Origin: an uncultured Lachnospiraceae bacterium
Lineage (GTDB): Bacteria; Bacillota; Clostridia; Lachnospirales; Lachnospiraceae
Assembly: GCA_947629545.1 (NCBI GenBank)
Contig: CANREE010000016.1
Span: forward strand, 1 to 41,435
Reading direction: 5' to 3'
Length of the DNA stretch: 41,435 nt
The notes below the pieces were generated by a model, which was given only the letters and a program-made list of their open reading frames with translations, ran no database searches and had not been told where the DNA came from. A program made the translations under genes and the position numbers. Of this stretch, positions 1 to 7,306 are shown one piece after another (within the stretch, counting starts at the first letter, position 1; the number at the start of each line of letters is the position of its first letter).

Positions 1-16
1 CAATAATAGCGTACAT
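1..16 (-). CDS. rplU: 5' end of rplU (ribosomal protein L21), cut by window edge
   Basis: Only the first five codons lie in the window and read MYAII, the usual start of bacterial L21. An AGGAGG ribosome site at 25-30 sits eight bases before the ATG at 16. The identification rests on this start, on the leader and promoter in front of it, and on the upstream RNase G / radical SAM genes, which are normal rplU neighbours in Clostridia. L21 is a 50S subunit protein, normally followed by prp and rpmA (not visible here). So few residues are visible that another gene starting MYAII cannot be excluded. Confidence 0.6.
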
Positions 17-30
17 ATATGGCACCTCCT

Positions 31-123
31 CTTTATCATTACTCGCCAACTACGGTGTCCCCGCAGCCTGTCCGCAAAGCAGAACCGGCCCGGAATCTTT
101 CAGAACCTCATTGTGCGGCACAC
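31..123 (-). ncRNA. Probable L21-type leader RNA of rplU
   Basis: About 90 nt of 5' leader lie between the predicted start of transcription (near 123) and the rplU ribosome site. On the minus strand GTGT-G-CCGCA near the 5' end can pair with TGCGG-GG-ACAC about 55 nt downstream, enclosing smaller stems. L21 leaders that control rplU are known in Firmicutes. I recognise the position and a closing stem, not the full consensus, so the family assignment is tentative. Confidence 0.45.
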
Positions 124-129
124 TAAGAA

Positions 130-158
130 ATCATATCATTTCATCGGTCAAATGTCAA
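130..158 (-). promoter_or_regulatory. Promoter for rplU
   Basis: Minus-strand TTGACA (153-158), 17-bp spacer and TATGAT (130-135) form a near-consensus sigma-A promoter. It lies downstream of the M15 gene and gives rplU its own promoter, independent of the RNase G transcript and of the inserted cassette. Confidence 0.8.
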
Positions 159-216
159 CCGAAAAAACAAATAATTTCTGGCGGCGTCCGAAATCCTGTC
201 AAACCTATCTGTATCG

Positions 217-1149
217 TCAATATCCTGCGCCCCGGCAGTCGAAATGCATGTAATCCGGCGTATATTTCCATTCCCCGCCCCAGGTGAATCCTGCCTCCTT
301 AAAAAGTCTGACGCACAGATCATCCGGATCGATCTTATAAGGAAAATCCTGCGTCCGGTCCAGATAACGGACTCCTGCGGCCGGGGTACATATCTTTTCC
401 TCATCCGTATTATATCCGGAAATGATGTAAGGATTATAAAGCGGGTTGATATTAACGGCAAGTCCCCTTGCGTGATAGGAAAGACGGTTCGTATTGGCAA
501 CGCTGCGGAAATTAAAACACGACGTATTGTTGTCCGAGCTGGACGCCTCGTCGTTGGCGTCGTATTCATCTACCAGAATCATTTTCTCGATCGGATACCG
601 GGCGTCGTACAGCTGCCGGAAAACAGAAAGGAGAACGTCCGTAATATGCCGGTTGCTGATCATTTCGCCTACATGGATATTCCCCTCCAGATCATAATGA
701 AGCAGCTGCATATATCGAAGGTCCTCGCGCGAAACCGGGCAGCCGTCCCTGTAAGATTTCCCGTAAATCCTCGCAAACGTTGCATCGTCCAACGGCGCCT
801 GCCAGAAGAATGCATCCGTCCCGGTCAGGGCGACGTCCTCTTCCGAAAGGATCTTACCCGGAGTAATATCGATCAGCGCATCATCTTTATTCTCAGCGGC
901 CGTCGACGGTTCCTCAGGCTGCGCCGGCGGCTCTGTTTCCGCCGGCAGGGTATCTTCCGGCGCGGTTGTCTCATCGGAAGTAATAATCACGATTTTGCTT
1001 ATGGCTGCAGACGGTTCCAGCGTCTGTATCTGCGGCCGGCCGGACCTGAGTCCCGCAGCTTCCGAACAGCCGGTCAGGCAGAAAATCAGCAGAACAAATG
1101 AGCCCAGCCTCAGAGATCTTTTATGTCTGTCTATTTCCGGAGCGCGCAT
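217..1149 (-). CDS. M15-type (VanY/CwlK-like) lipoprotein peptidase, copy 1, zinc ligand Asp replaced by Asn
   Basis: A 310-residue lipoprotein. A hydrophobic signal ends in LTGC (Cys28 lipidated), followed by a Thr/Pro/Glu-rich linker to about residue 90. The C-terminal domain is M15C/VanY-like: SCFNFR (210-215), then S-Y-H-A-R-G-L-A-V-N (224-233), and DYMHF near the end. M15 enzymes hydrolyse peptidoglycan stem peptides using a His/Asp/His zinc site. Here the ligands would be His226, position 233 and His302, but 233 is Asn where the family and the second copy in this window have Asp. Activity may be lost or changed. The ATG at 1149 overlaps the adenylation gene by 29 bp and has AGGA five bases upstream, which suggests translational coupling. 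It is the last gene of the cassette and is clearly homologous to the protein at 7307-8188. Confidence 0.85.
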   Translation of the reverse strand: MRAPEIDRHKRSLRLGSFVLLIFCLTGCSEAAGLRSGRPQIQTLEPSAAISKIVIITSDETTAPEDTLPAETEPPAQPEEPSTAAENKDDALIDITPGKILSEEDVALTGTDAFFWQAPLDDATFARIYGKSYRDGCPVSREDLRYMQLLHYDLEGNIHVGEMISNRHITDVLLSVFRQLYDARYPIEKMILVDEYDANDEASSSDNNTSCFNFRSVANTNRLSYHARGLAVNINPLYNPYIISGYNTDEEKICTPAAGVRYLDRTQDFPYKIDPDDLCVRLFKEAGFTWGGEWKYTPDYMHFDCRGAGY

Positions 1150-2656
1150 ATAATTCCTTTAACCCCCTGCGGTCTGCTTTGCCGTTCGCGTTTTTGGGCA
1201 TCTGTTCCAGATAAATGTATCTGTTTGGCATCATATAGCGTGGGATCCTCGTCGAAATACCGCTCGAAACCGTTTTGGAATCGATCTTCTCAGCAGCCGT
1301 ATAAAGCATTAAAATCATCTGTCTGTCTTCATCGTAAACACAGACACATTCGCTGATTTCAGGGATCAGCGCGGCGGCAGCTTCGATCTCCCCGAGCTCG
1401 ATCCGATATCCCATCCGCTTGATCTGAAAATCCTTTCGGCCATGATAGACGATATTTCCGTCCGAATCATAGGAAGCGATATCTCCCGTACGGTAAAACC
1501 GTTCCTGCTCCGATGAAGCCGTTTTCAGGCAAATAAAGCGGTCTTTTGTCTTTTCCGGATCTTTATAATATCCGAGAGACAGGGCGGCGCCGCCGATATA
1601 CAGCTCCCCTTCCGTCTCTTCTCCGGGCTCGACGGGCCGTCCGCCGTCATCCAGGATCACGGCTTTGACATTCCCGCATGCACGTCCGATCGGGAGCCGT
1701 TCATCATCCGCAAAATCCCTGCAAAGCTCAAAAAACATACTGACATGGGTCTCTGTAGAACCATACATATTCACATATCGCGCATCCGGCAGATATCGTC
1801 TCCAGTAATTCAGGTATCTGACCGGCATTACCTCCCCGATGAAAAAAATATACCGAAGGAACGCGGGCAGCTGTGTGTCAAAACCGTTCAGTCTGGAAAC
1901 GACCGTAAGCGCGGACGGAACCCAGAAAATGGAAGTTATACGGTTACTGTTCAAGCAGTTGACCAGACGCGCAGGAGAAGAAAAATACTCCTGCGGGATT
2001 ACAAAGGTACTGCAGCCGAAACGAAGCGGAACAAAAATGTCATGAAGCGATATGACAAAATGGAACGGCACCTGACTGCCCAGAACATCTTCCGGCTCAT
2101 AGGGAAATTCTTTCTCAAGCCAGCAGAGGTTATTAAGGATCATGCGATGGCAGCCTGCCACGCCCTTGGGAACTCCTGTCGAACCGCTGGTAAACAGAAT
2201 ATAAAGCGGATCCATCTCGCTTAAGCCGTTTCTGATCCGGGCGAGAAGTTCCGTATCTTCCGGCATTCCGCTCAGTTCATCAAAATCCCAGACCGGACAT
2301 TTAAGATCAAAATGTTCTGCCAGATACCGGCTGTCCTGTTCTGTAACCATCGCCACCGGGTCAAGTACAGAAAGGATCGTCCGGATTCGCTGCTCAGGCA
2401 TGGAGGTATCGATCGGACAATAGCAGCACCCGCCGTACAAGACGCCGAGAATGGCCACCGCCATCGACGCGCTCTTCTCCATAAAGACAGCCACCGGCCG
2501 GCCGGAAGCCTTAAGGCTTCCGATCCTGCTGCCGATGGCTCTCGCTGTGCGTACGGCTTCCGTAAAAGTATACGTACGTTCTGGGTCGCTGTAAACACAC
2601 CGGTCAGGATAAGAGACCGCTGTCTCTTCCAGAAATTCCAGAACATTTTTCTTCAT
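1121..2656 (-). CDS. DltA-like adenylation (AMP-forming) enzyme loading a carrier protein
   Basis: A stand-alone ANL-superfamily adenylation domain of 511 residues, the size of DltA. Visible core motifs are the P-loop FTSGSTGVPKG (155-165), MYGSTET (297-303), YRTGD (388-392), the hinge region GRKDFQIKRMGYRIE (406-420) and the catalytic Lys in NANGK (Lys493). It would activate an acid as acyl-AMP and pass it to the carrier protein encoded at 5892-6122. In DltA and NRPS domains an Asp in the PF-x-FD-x-S motif binds the substrate's alpha-amino group. The aligned segment here is PFHFVIS, with Val201 at that place, so the substrate is probably not an ordinary alpha-amino acid. The start is the ATG 15 bp after the frameshifted gene; the ribosome site is weak. 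It is encoded with MBOAT, ACP and SGNH genes, a dlt-like set. Substrate unknown. Confidence 0.85.
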   Translation of the reverse strand: MKKNVLEFLEETAVSYPDRCVYSDPERTYTFTEAVRTARAIGSRIGSLKASGRPVAVFMEKSASMAVAILGVLYGGCCYCPIDTSMPEQRIRTILSVLDPVAMVTEQDSRYLAEHFDLKCPVWDFDELSGMPEDTELLARIRNGLSEMDPLYILFTSGSTGVPKGVAGCHRMILNNLCWLEKEFPYEPEDVLGSQVPFHFVISLHDIFVPLRFGCSTFVIPQEYFSSPARLVNCLNSNRITSIFWVPSALTVVSRLNGFDTQLPAFLRYIFFIGEVMPVRYLNYWRRYLPDARYVNMYGSTETHVSMFFELCRDFADDERLPIGRACGNVKAVILDDGGRPVEPGEETEGELYIGGAALSLGYYKDPEKTKDRFICLKTASSEQERFYRTGDIASYDSDGNIVYHGRKDFQIKRMGYRIELGEIEAAAALIPEISECVCVYDEDRQMILMLYTAAEKIDSKTVSSGISTRIPRYMMPNRYIYLEQMPKNANGKADRRGLKELYARSGNRQT

Positions 2657-2671
2657 CCGACAAAACCCCCG

Positions 2672-3207
2672 CTATTTCTCAGGTATTACGATATACTCGA
2701 TCGCGTCGACCACGTCCTTGGTCGTATAGATCTTTAACTGGGTATTCCCGGCCGTATAGGCATACGTGCCGAATTTCGCTTCATCCGCATTATAGGCGTT
2801 GCCGTAAGCGGCAAGGACCTCTTTTTTCGTGGAGCCGATCTTGATGCCCTCGGGAGTCGAGACGGCGGCGTCAAAGATATATACGGATTCAACGCAATCC
2901 TTTTTGTTTACAGGATATGTGCAAAGCTCGAAGCCCTTATAGGTATATACCTTATTCTTCCCCTGATACGCGCAGCTGTCACGTTCAAACGTGGAACTTG
3001 CCTTCCAAGCGCTGTCAGAATTCCGGCTGCTTCCGCCCCCATAGAAATAACTGTTTCACCGGATTTGAATTCGTATTTTACTTCTTCTTTCGTTTCCGTC
3101 TTATTGGCCGATATTGGTCCGCCAATCGCCAAAGACGGCACTGCCGATGAAATCATCATCGCGGCTGCAAGTCCAAAAGCAGCCAGAACCTTAAAATTCC
3201 TTTTCAT
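2672..3207 (-). pseudogene. Secreted two-repeat protein, broken by a one-base frameshift
   Basis: The gene starts at 3207 with AGGAGG upstream and a clear signal peptide (ending near SLAIGG). The reading frame is good to about 3007 (…GILTALG). It then continues in another frame as KASSTFERDSCAYQGKNK… to a TAG at 2672. One extra A in the minus-strand GGAAGG at about 3001-3006 would restore a product of about 178 residues. The restored protein looks like two similar half-domains, each with a short helix ending in LG or YG and then a Y-T-Y strand: ISMGAEAAGILTALG… and TPEGIKIGSTKKEVLAAYG…. This resembles SmpA/BLIP-like folds. It sits 15 bp from each neighbour inside the cassette. Either a true pseudogene or a sequencing error in a short A run; function unknown. 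Confidence 0.75.
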
Positions 3208-3222
3208 ATGTTCTCTCCTCCT

Positions 3223-4299
3223 TTATTGTATATAAAATTGTTTAATATAACCCAGTTTGGCAAATTCCTCTTCCTGAGAGGCTTTCATCTGATCGTAAAA
3301 ATCACATTTTTCCTGCCAGACAGAATCAAGGTCGATTCCTTCAGAAGCGGTTCCCCTGCGGTCATAAACCCCGGGAAGCCCAAGAAGGATCGGGCCGAAA
3401 TAACGGGCCATCTTCTCTGCCCCATATACGTTCATATGAAGGCCTGCATCATAGGTATCGGTCGCAAAGTCAATACCGATTTCATCAGAGGCTTCAAGGC
3501 AGTTTATATACAGAAGATTATGCTCCGACGCATATTCCTCGATCTGTATCTCCCACTGGTCATACCATGCCGGGTAAAGGGACGGCGCTTTCATCAGAAC
3601 CAGCTGAATTCCGTTATTCTCGCAGAGAGCACGTATTCTCTCCAGATATTCCCATGAGCGGGAGTCAAAGGAATAATCAGATCTTCGGCGCTCTACCGGC
3701 AGATCTCCCGCCGGTCTTATGTCCGCCCGGAGGTAATATCCGTTATGGGCTACCTTTCCGCTCTTCATGAAATAAGTCAGATCGTCTGCCTCAAGTTCCG
3801 CAAAACGGGAATGGAACCGCAGGATCGGAAAAACGTATTCTATTATATGTTCATCTTCCATCATGGTTGTGCGGATTGCGTTCCACTTGGAAGCGGACCA
3901 GCGCATACCATCCAGCGTCATACGGTTGTAGCTCTCATTATCCTGGTCGAACTGCTGCATGGCCGAGACGTTAAAGACAACGACGCCCGGCGTCTCGTAC
4001 TTCAGTGTATCCTCCAGAAGATAATAAGACTGGGCAATCAGCTGCTGCGCGTTGCCGCGGATATAACTGGTAATGCCGAATTCCCGCCAAAGCACGATCG
4101 GAGAAATGTTTTCGTAAACTTCACAGTTCCCGAGAAACAGCACATCGTGAGGCGTCGTCTCTTCATAGTATTCGGAGGTAAAATTCCCTTCGACGACCTG
4201 TCCCATATATTTGGGCATCAGCAACCTCTGGAGCCCGGCGATCACAGTTACGCCAACCGCCGCCAGAAGCAGAACACAGGCCGGTTTTTTCCATCTCAT
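3223..4299 (-). CDS. DltD/SGNH-like membrane-anchored protein of the MBOAT cassette
   Basis: A 358-residue protein with one N-terminal membrane segment (about 6-28) and an extracytoplasmic SGNH-like domain. The block holding the nucleophile in GDSL/SGNH proteins reads VLFLGNCEVYE (53-63), so Cys59 stands where Ser is usual. The C-terminal catalytic block is present as D284-A-G-L-H288. Other parts (SYIRGNAQQL, YYLLEDTLKYE, VFPILRFHSRF) are typical of the DltD-like proteins encoded beside MBOAT genes in Clostridia. In dlt and alginate/cellulose acetylation systems the partner takes the acyl group moved across the membrane by the MBOAT protein. The gene starts 12 bp after the MBOAT stop, so they are co-transcribed. 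The acceptor polymer cannot be read from the sequence. Confidence 0.8.
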   Translation of the reverse strand: MRWKKPACVLLLAAVGVTVIAGLQRLLMPKYMGQVVEGNFTSEYYEETTPHDVLFLGNCEVYENISPIVLWREFGITSYIRGNAQQLIAQSYYLLEDTLKYETPGVVVFNVSAMQQFDQDNESYNRMTLDGMRWSASKWNAIRTTMMEDEHIIEYVFPILRFHSRFAELEADDLTYFMKSGKVAHNGYYLRADIRPAGDLPVERRRSDYSFDSRSWEYLERIRALCENNGIQLVLMKAPSLYPAWYDQWEIQIEEYASEHNLLYINCLEASDEIGIDFATDTYDAGLHMNVYGAEKMARYFGPILLGLPGVYDRRGTASEGIDLDSVWQEKCDFYDQMKASQEEEFAKLGYIKQFYIQ

Positions 4300-4311
4300 G
4301 GATTCCGCCTC

Positions 4312-5895
4312 CTAAAACTGATTGTAAATGAACTGGCTGGCATTGTACCCGTGTCCGTAGCATCCGGCCACAAGTACCGTGACAAACAGCAGGAATACCG
4401 CCGCGAAACGTACAACAAGCGGTCTGGCGGCAAGCTTCTGCCGGACGCTGCCGGTCTCCTGCAAAATACTGATCAGAAGCATAAGGAGCAGCCCGATGGC
4501 CAACACAATGAAATCCGCAGCAGTAAGTCCCAGTTCCGCAAACCGTCCGTCAAACAACTGCGAAAGGCGCCCTGTTGCAAGCAGATTTCCCAGCATCGCA
4601 AATACCGTTCCGAACGGATAGTACTGAAACATCAGCAGGCCCGAAAACAGAAGGCCGGTACGTACTTTCTGGAACGCGCCGTATACGCTTCCGTCCGTTT
4701 GCGGAAAACGCCTGTGAAAAGCGCGGTACAGTTCCGTAAGTTCCTGCGAAACCATCATGACGATGCCATTGGCAAGCCCCCACAGGATAAAGCCCCAGGC
4801 CGCGCCGTGCCAGATACCGGTTACAAACCATACGATCAGATTAGCAATGTATACCGGAAGCTTTTTCGTGACCTTTTTCATTCCCAGCCTTCCTGCCAGA
4901 CGCGAAACAGCCCTGCAGAAACGGCTCGTCGATACCGGAAAGAAAATGTATTCCCGGAACCATCCGGTCAGCGTCATATGCCATCTGCGCCAGAACTCCG
5001 AGAGATTCTTTGCTCCGAACGGTCTCTGGAAATTCTCGGGGAGCCGGATGCCGAAGCACTGCGACACGCCGATCACAATATCCATGCAGCCCGAAAAATC
5101 AGCGTATAACTGAAGCGTATAGCCCAGCATACCGACAAGGACATAAATTCCATCGTAGACATCCGGCGCCGCCGTGATCGTCGCGACGGCCGGGGCAATA
5201 CGGTCGGCGATGACCAGTTTCTTAAAAAAACCCCAAAGGACGCGCCAGAGTCCGAAGGTAAACTGCGTTCCGTCGAAAGGATGTTCTTCAAAAAGCTCTT
5301 TCCTCAGCTGATCGAAGCGGCTGATCGGTCCGCTGACCATCTGCGGGAAATAGGTGACGAAAAGCATGAACCGGAACAGATTCTTCTCCGGCCGATAACG
5401 GCCGCGGAAGACATCGATCAGATAGCCCATCGTCTGAAAAGTATAGTAAGAAATACCCAGCGGAAGCACCCAGCTGATCTGCGGGACGGCTCCTTCTTCC
5501 GGGCCCAAAAGCACATGCAGATTCCCAAGGAGAAAATCCGTGTACTTTAACACCACCAAAATCCCGAAATTAAGCAGGATCCCTGTCGTCATAAGACGTT
5601 TCTTCTGCTTTCTTATCTGTGCCTGATACGCCTTTTTCTGTTCTTTGTCCGGCTTCTGTTCCTGAATATACGTCTGTGCCGCACTGTCTACCCTGCCGAT
5701 CCGAAGCGCAAGAAACCACGTGCTTACCGCGGTGATCATCGGATACAGCAGATAAACAGCCCCGCCGCCTGCATAAAACAGAAAGCTGACAGCCAGAAGC
5801 ATGATCCACTGAAACCTTTTCGGAACCACATAATACAAAATGGCCGCAGCGGCGAAAAAGGCTAAAAACTCATAAGACACCAGGGACATGATCAT
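4312..5895 (-). CDS. MBOAT O-acyltransferase (AlgI/DltB-like)
   Basis: A 527-residue polytopic membrane protein. It carries the MBOAT signature: YFPQMVSGPISRFDQL (182-197), YADFSGCMDI (264-273), LPENFQRPF…FWRRWHMTLTGW (His306) and the catalytic IWHGAAWG (His363). Such proteins move an acyl group from a carrier protein or CoA in the cytoplasm to an acceptor outside. Charged residues 68-100 form a predicted cytoplasmic loop rich in Lys/Gln. The ATG overlaps the carrier protein's stop as ATGA, which suggests tight coupling; a second ATG two codons later is possible. Placed with an adenylation enzyme, ACP and SGNH protein, it would be the transferase step of a dlt-like pathway. It could use another acyl group than D-alanine. 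Confidence 0.9.
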   Translation of the reverse strand: MIMSLVSYEFLAFFAAAAILYYVVPKRFQWIMLLAVSFLFYAGGGAVYLLYPMITAVSTWFLALRIGRVDSAAQTYIQEQKPDKEQKKAYQAQIRKQKKRLMTTGILLNFGILVVLKYTDFLLGNLHVLLGPEEGAVPQISWVLPLGISYYTFQTMGYLIDVFRGRYRPEKNLFRFMLFVTYFPQMVSGPISRFDQLRKELFEEHPFDGTQFTFGLWRVLWGFFKKLVIADRIAPAVATITAAPDVYDGIYVLVGMLGYTLQLYADFSGCMDIVIGVSQCFGIRLPENFQRPFGAKNLSEFWRRWHMTLTGWFREYIFFPVSTSRFCRAVSRLAGRLGMKKVTKKLPVYIANLIVWFVTGIWHGAAWGFILWGLANGIVMMVSQELTELYRAFHRRFPQTDGSVYGAFQKVRTGLLFSGLLMFQYYPFGTVFAMLGNLLATGRLSQLFDGRFAELGLTAADFIVLAIGLLLMLLISILQETGSVRQKLAARPLVVRFAAVFLLFVTVLVAGCYGHGYNASQFIYNQF

Positions 5896-6122
5896 TCATC
5901 TTCTTTCAGCCGGCCGATCAGACGCATCATCGCTTTCACAGAATTAAAATTCTCAGGAATGATGGCCTCCGACGGAATGGATACATCAAGCACGTCGCGG
6001 ATCTGCGTTACAAGCATCACCAGCTCAAAGGAAGTCAGGATCTCGTCGTCAACCAGATGTTCATTCGTTTCATAGTCTGCATCCGGGTTTATATCGTTCA
6101 GGATCTCAAGCAGTTCATCCAT
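5892..6122 (-). CDS. Acyl carrier protein (DltC-like) for the cassette
   Basis: A 76-residue acidic four-helix carrier protein. The ATG at 6122 is chosen because AGGAG lies eight bases upstream. Ser31 in ILTSFELVML is the expected phosphopantetheine site; the residue before it is Thr rather than the usual Asp. Helix 3 with IPSEAIIPENFNSVKAM fits ACP/PCP folds. It would receive the acyl group from the adenylation enzyme (1121-2656) and offer it to the MBOAT protein, whose gene overlaps its stop codon. It lies 17 bp after the transglutaminase stop. Confidence 0.85.
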   Translation of the reverse strand: MDELLEILNDINPDADYETNEHLVDDEILTSFELVMLVTQIRDVLDVSIPSEAIIPENFNSVKAMMRLIGRLKEDE

Positions 6123-6139
6123 GCTTCGAACTCCTTTCA

Positions 6140-7216
6140 TCAGGGCGTATGCGGATAAAGGGAACGGTCAAACGCAAAACAATTGCCGTGACTTGCAGAA
6201 TAATTCAGCATCTGCGCATCCGTCCACAGGCAGAAATATCCGCCAAGCCGTCGCGGCGTCGCGTCAAAATGATACCAGTTGCCGTCGCTTAACTGGATAA
6301 GATTCCAATAGTGGCCGTTATCCGTATAACGGAGCACCTCGATACACGGAATACCGCACCGCATCAAAAGGGCCGCCGATACGGAATAATAAGTGAAACA
6401 GTCCCCATGACGTCTGCGGAATCCGTTATAGGCTTCCAGAACCCAGTCCCTGGTCGCTGCATGTCCGCTGTATGTAAAGCTTCCGCGGACCCATGCATAG
6501 ATAGCCTCTGCTTTCTGCCGGTCCGTCATGCCGTCATTCACGATTCCGGCCAGAATGGAGTCCGCCATTGCGGAAACCGTCTGCCACATTTCCTGCTGTT
6601 CCGGCGCCACCTGCGTTATCGCCTTATAGGGCCAGGCGGCCGCGCCGGAACTGTCGAACGTGTAAGTGACGCCGCCGACAGTGACCTGCGTATCATGGGC
6701 CATCACGCCGTTGTCATACAGATAATATGTCATGCCGCCATCATTGATCAGACCGGTCTTCATATAACCAACTTCGTCGAAATAATACCACTCGCCGTCG
6801 ATCTGCTGCCAGCCGTTCGTCGCAAACGTGCCGTTGGGAAATCTGTAATACCACGTGACATCATCCAACATCCAGCCGGAATAACGAAACGGCATTCTGG
6901 TTCCGGCCCCCGTTTCATTAAATGCCCATACATTGCCGTCGATTGTCAGCACCTGACCGGCGCGCATGGTGCCGTCCGTCGGACGAAGATAATAGATCTG
7001 ATGATTATCAGTCAGCCACCCGGTATGCGCGTATCCGTCTTCATCGAAATAATACCAGGGGGCGTTTTCGCTGGCCTGGTACCAACCGGTGACATCCGTG
7101 CCGTCGTCATTGCGGCAGCGAAAACCAATCCCGTCATGATACAAGGTCGCAGCCGCCGATGATACGGCAAACAGACAGGAAAACATTATTGAAAATAGAA
7201 TTATGCGTGTTTTCAT
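6140..7216 (-). CDS. Secreted transglutaminase-like protein with cell-wall-binding repeats
   Basis: 358 residues. A signal peptide (1-23) is followed by four or more aromatic cell-wall-binding repeats (CW_binding_1 type, about 42-190; for example GWYQ…WYYFDEDGYAHTGWL and GEWYYFDEVGYMKTGL). The C-terminal half (about 205-340) is a transglutaminase-like domain with the complete triad: Cys273 in HGDCFTYY, His302 in NGHYWNLI and Asp318 in YHFDATP. Such domains can cross-link or cleave peptide bonds; the repeats would hold it at a choline- or glucan-like wall polymer. It is the first gene behind the cassette promoter at 7265-7293, so surface anchoring and the acylation genes are probably expressed together. 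The start ATG is the only good one; no strong AGGAGG precedes it. Confidence 0.85.
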   Translation of the reverse strand: MKTRIILFSIMFSCLFAVSSAAATLYHDGIGFRCRNDDGTDVTGWYQASENAPWYYFDEDGYAHTGWLTDNHQIYYLRPTDGTMRAGQVLTIDGNVWAFNETGAGTRMPFRYSGWMLDDVTWYYRFPNGTFATNGWQQIDGEWYYFDEVGYMKTGLINDGGMTYYLYDNGVMAHDTQVTVGGVTYTFDSSGAAAWPYKAITQVAPEQQEMWQTVSAMADSILAGIVNDGMTDRQKAEAIYAWVRGSFTYSGHAATRDWVLEAYNGFRRRHGDCFTYYSVSAALLMRCGIPCIEVLRYTDNGHYWNLIQLSDGNWYHFDATPRRLGGYFCLWTDAQMLNYSASHGNCFAFDRSLYPHTP

Positions 7217-7264
7217 AGTATCTCATCCGTCCTGTTCTTTCCCAAACGGGTTTATCTATTCCAT

Positions 7265-7293
7265 ATCATATCGCTCATTTATAGTTGTGTCAA
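7265..7293 (-). promoter_or_regulatory. Promoter of the dlt-like cassette
   Basis: Minus-strand TTGACA (7288-7293), exactly 17 bp, then TATGAT (7265-7270). It lies in the 90-bp gap between M15 copy 2 and the transglutaminase gene, giving the cassette (7216 to 217) its own strong promoter. Confidence 0.8.
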
Positions 7294-7306
7294 TCCGTAT
7301 TCTTTT

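Noticed and set aside
3745-5109. Long plus-strand open frame (454 codons)
   Set aside because: It is opposite the SGNH and MBOAT genes, rich in Arg/Gln/His and without any recognisable domain: a shadow of the minus-strand codons.
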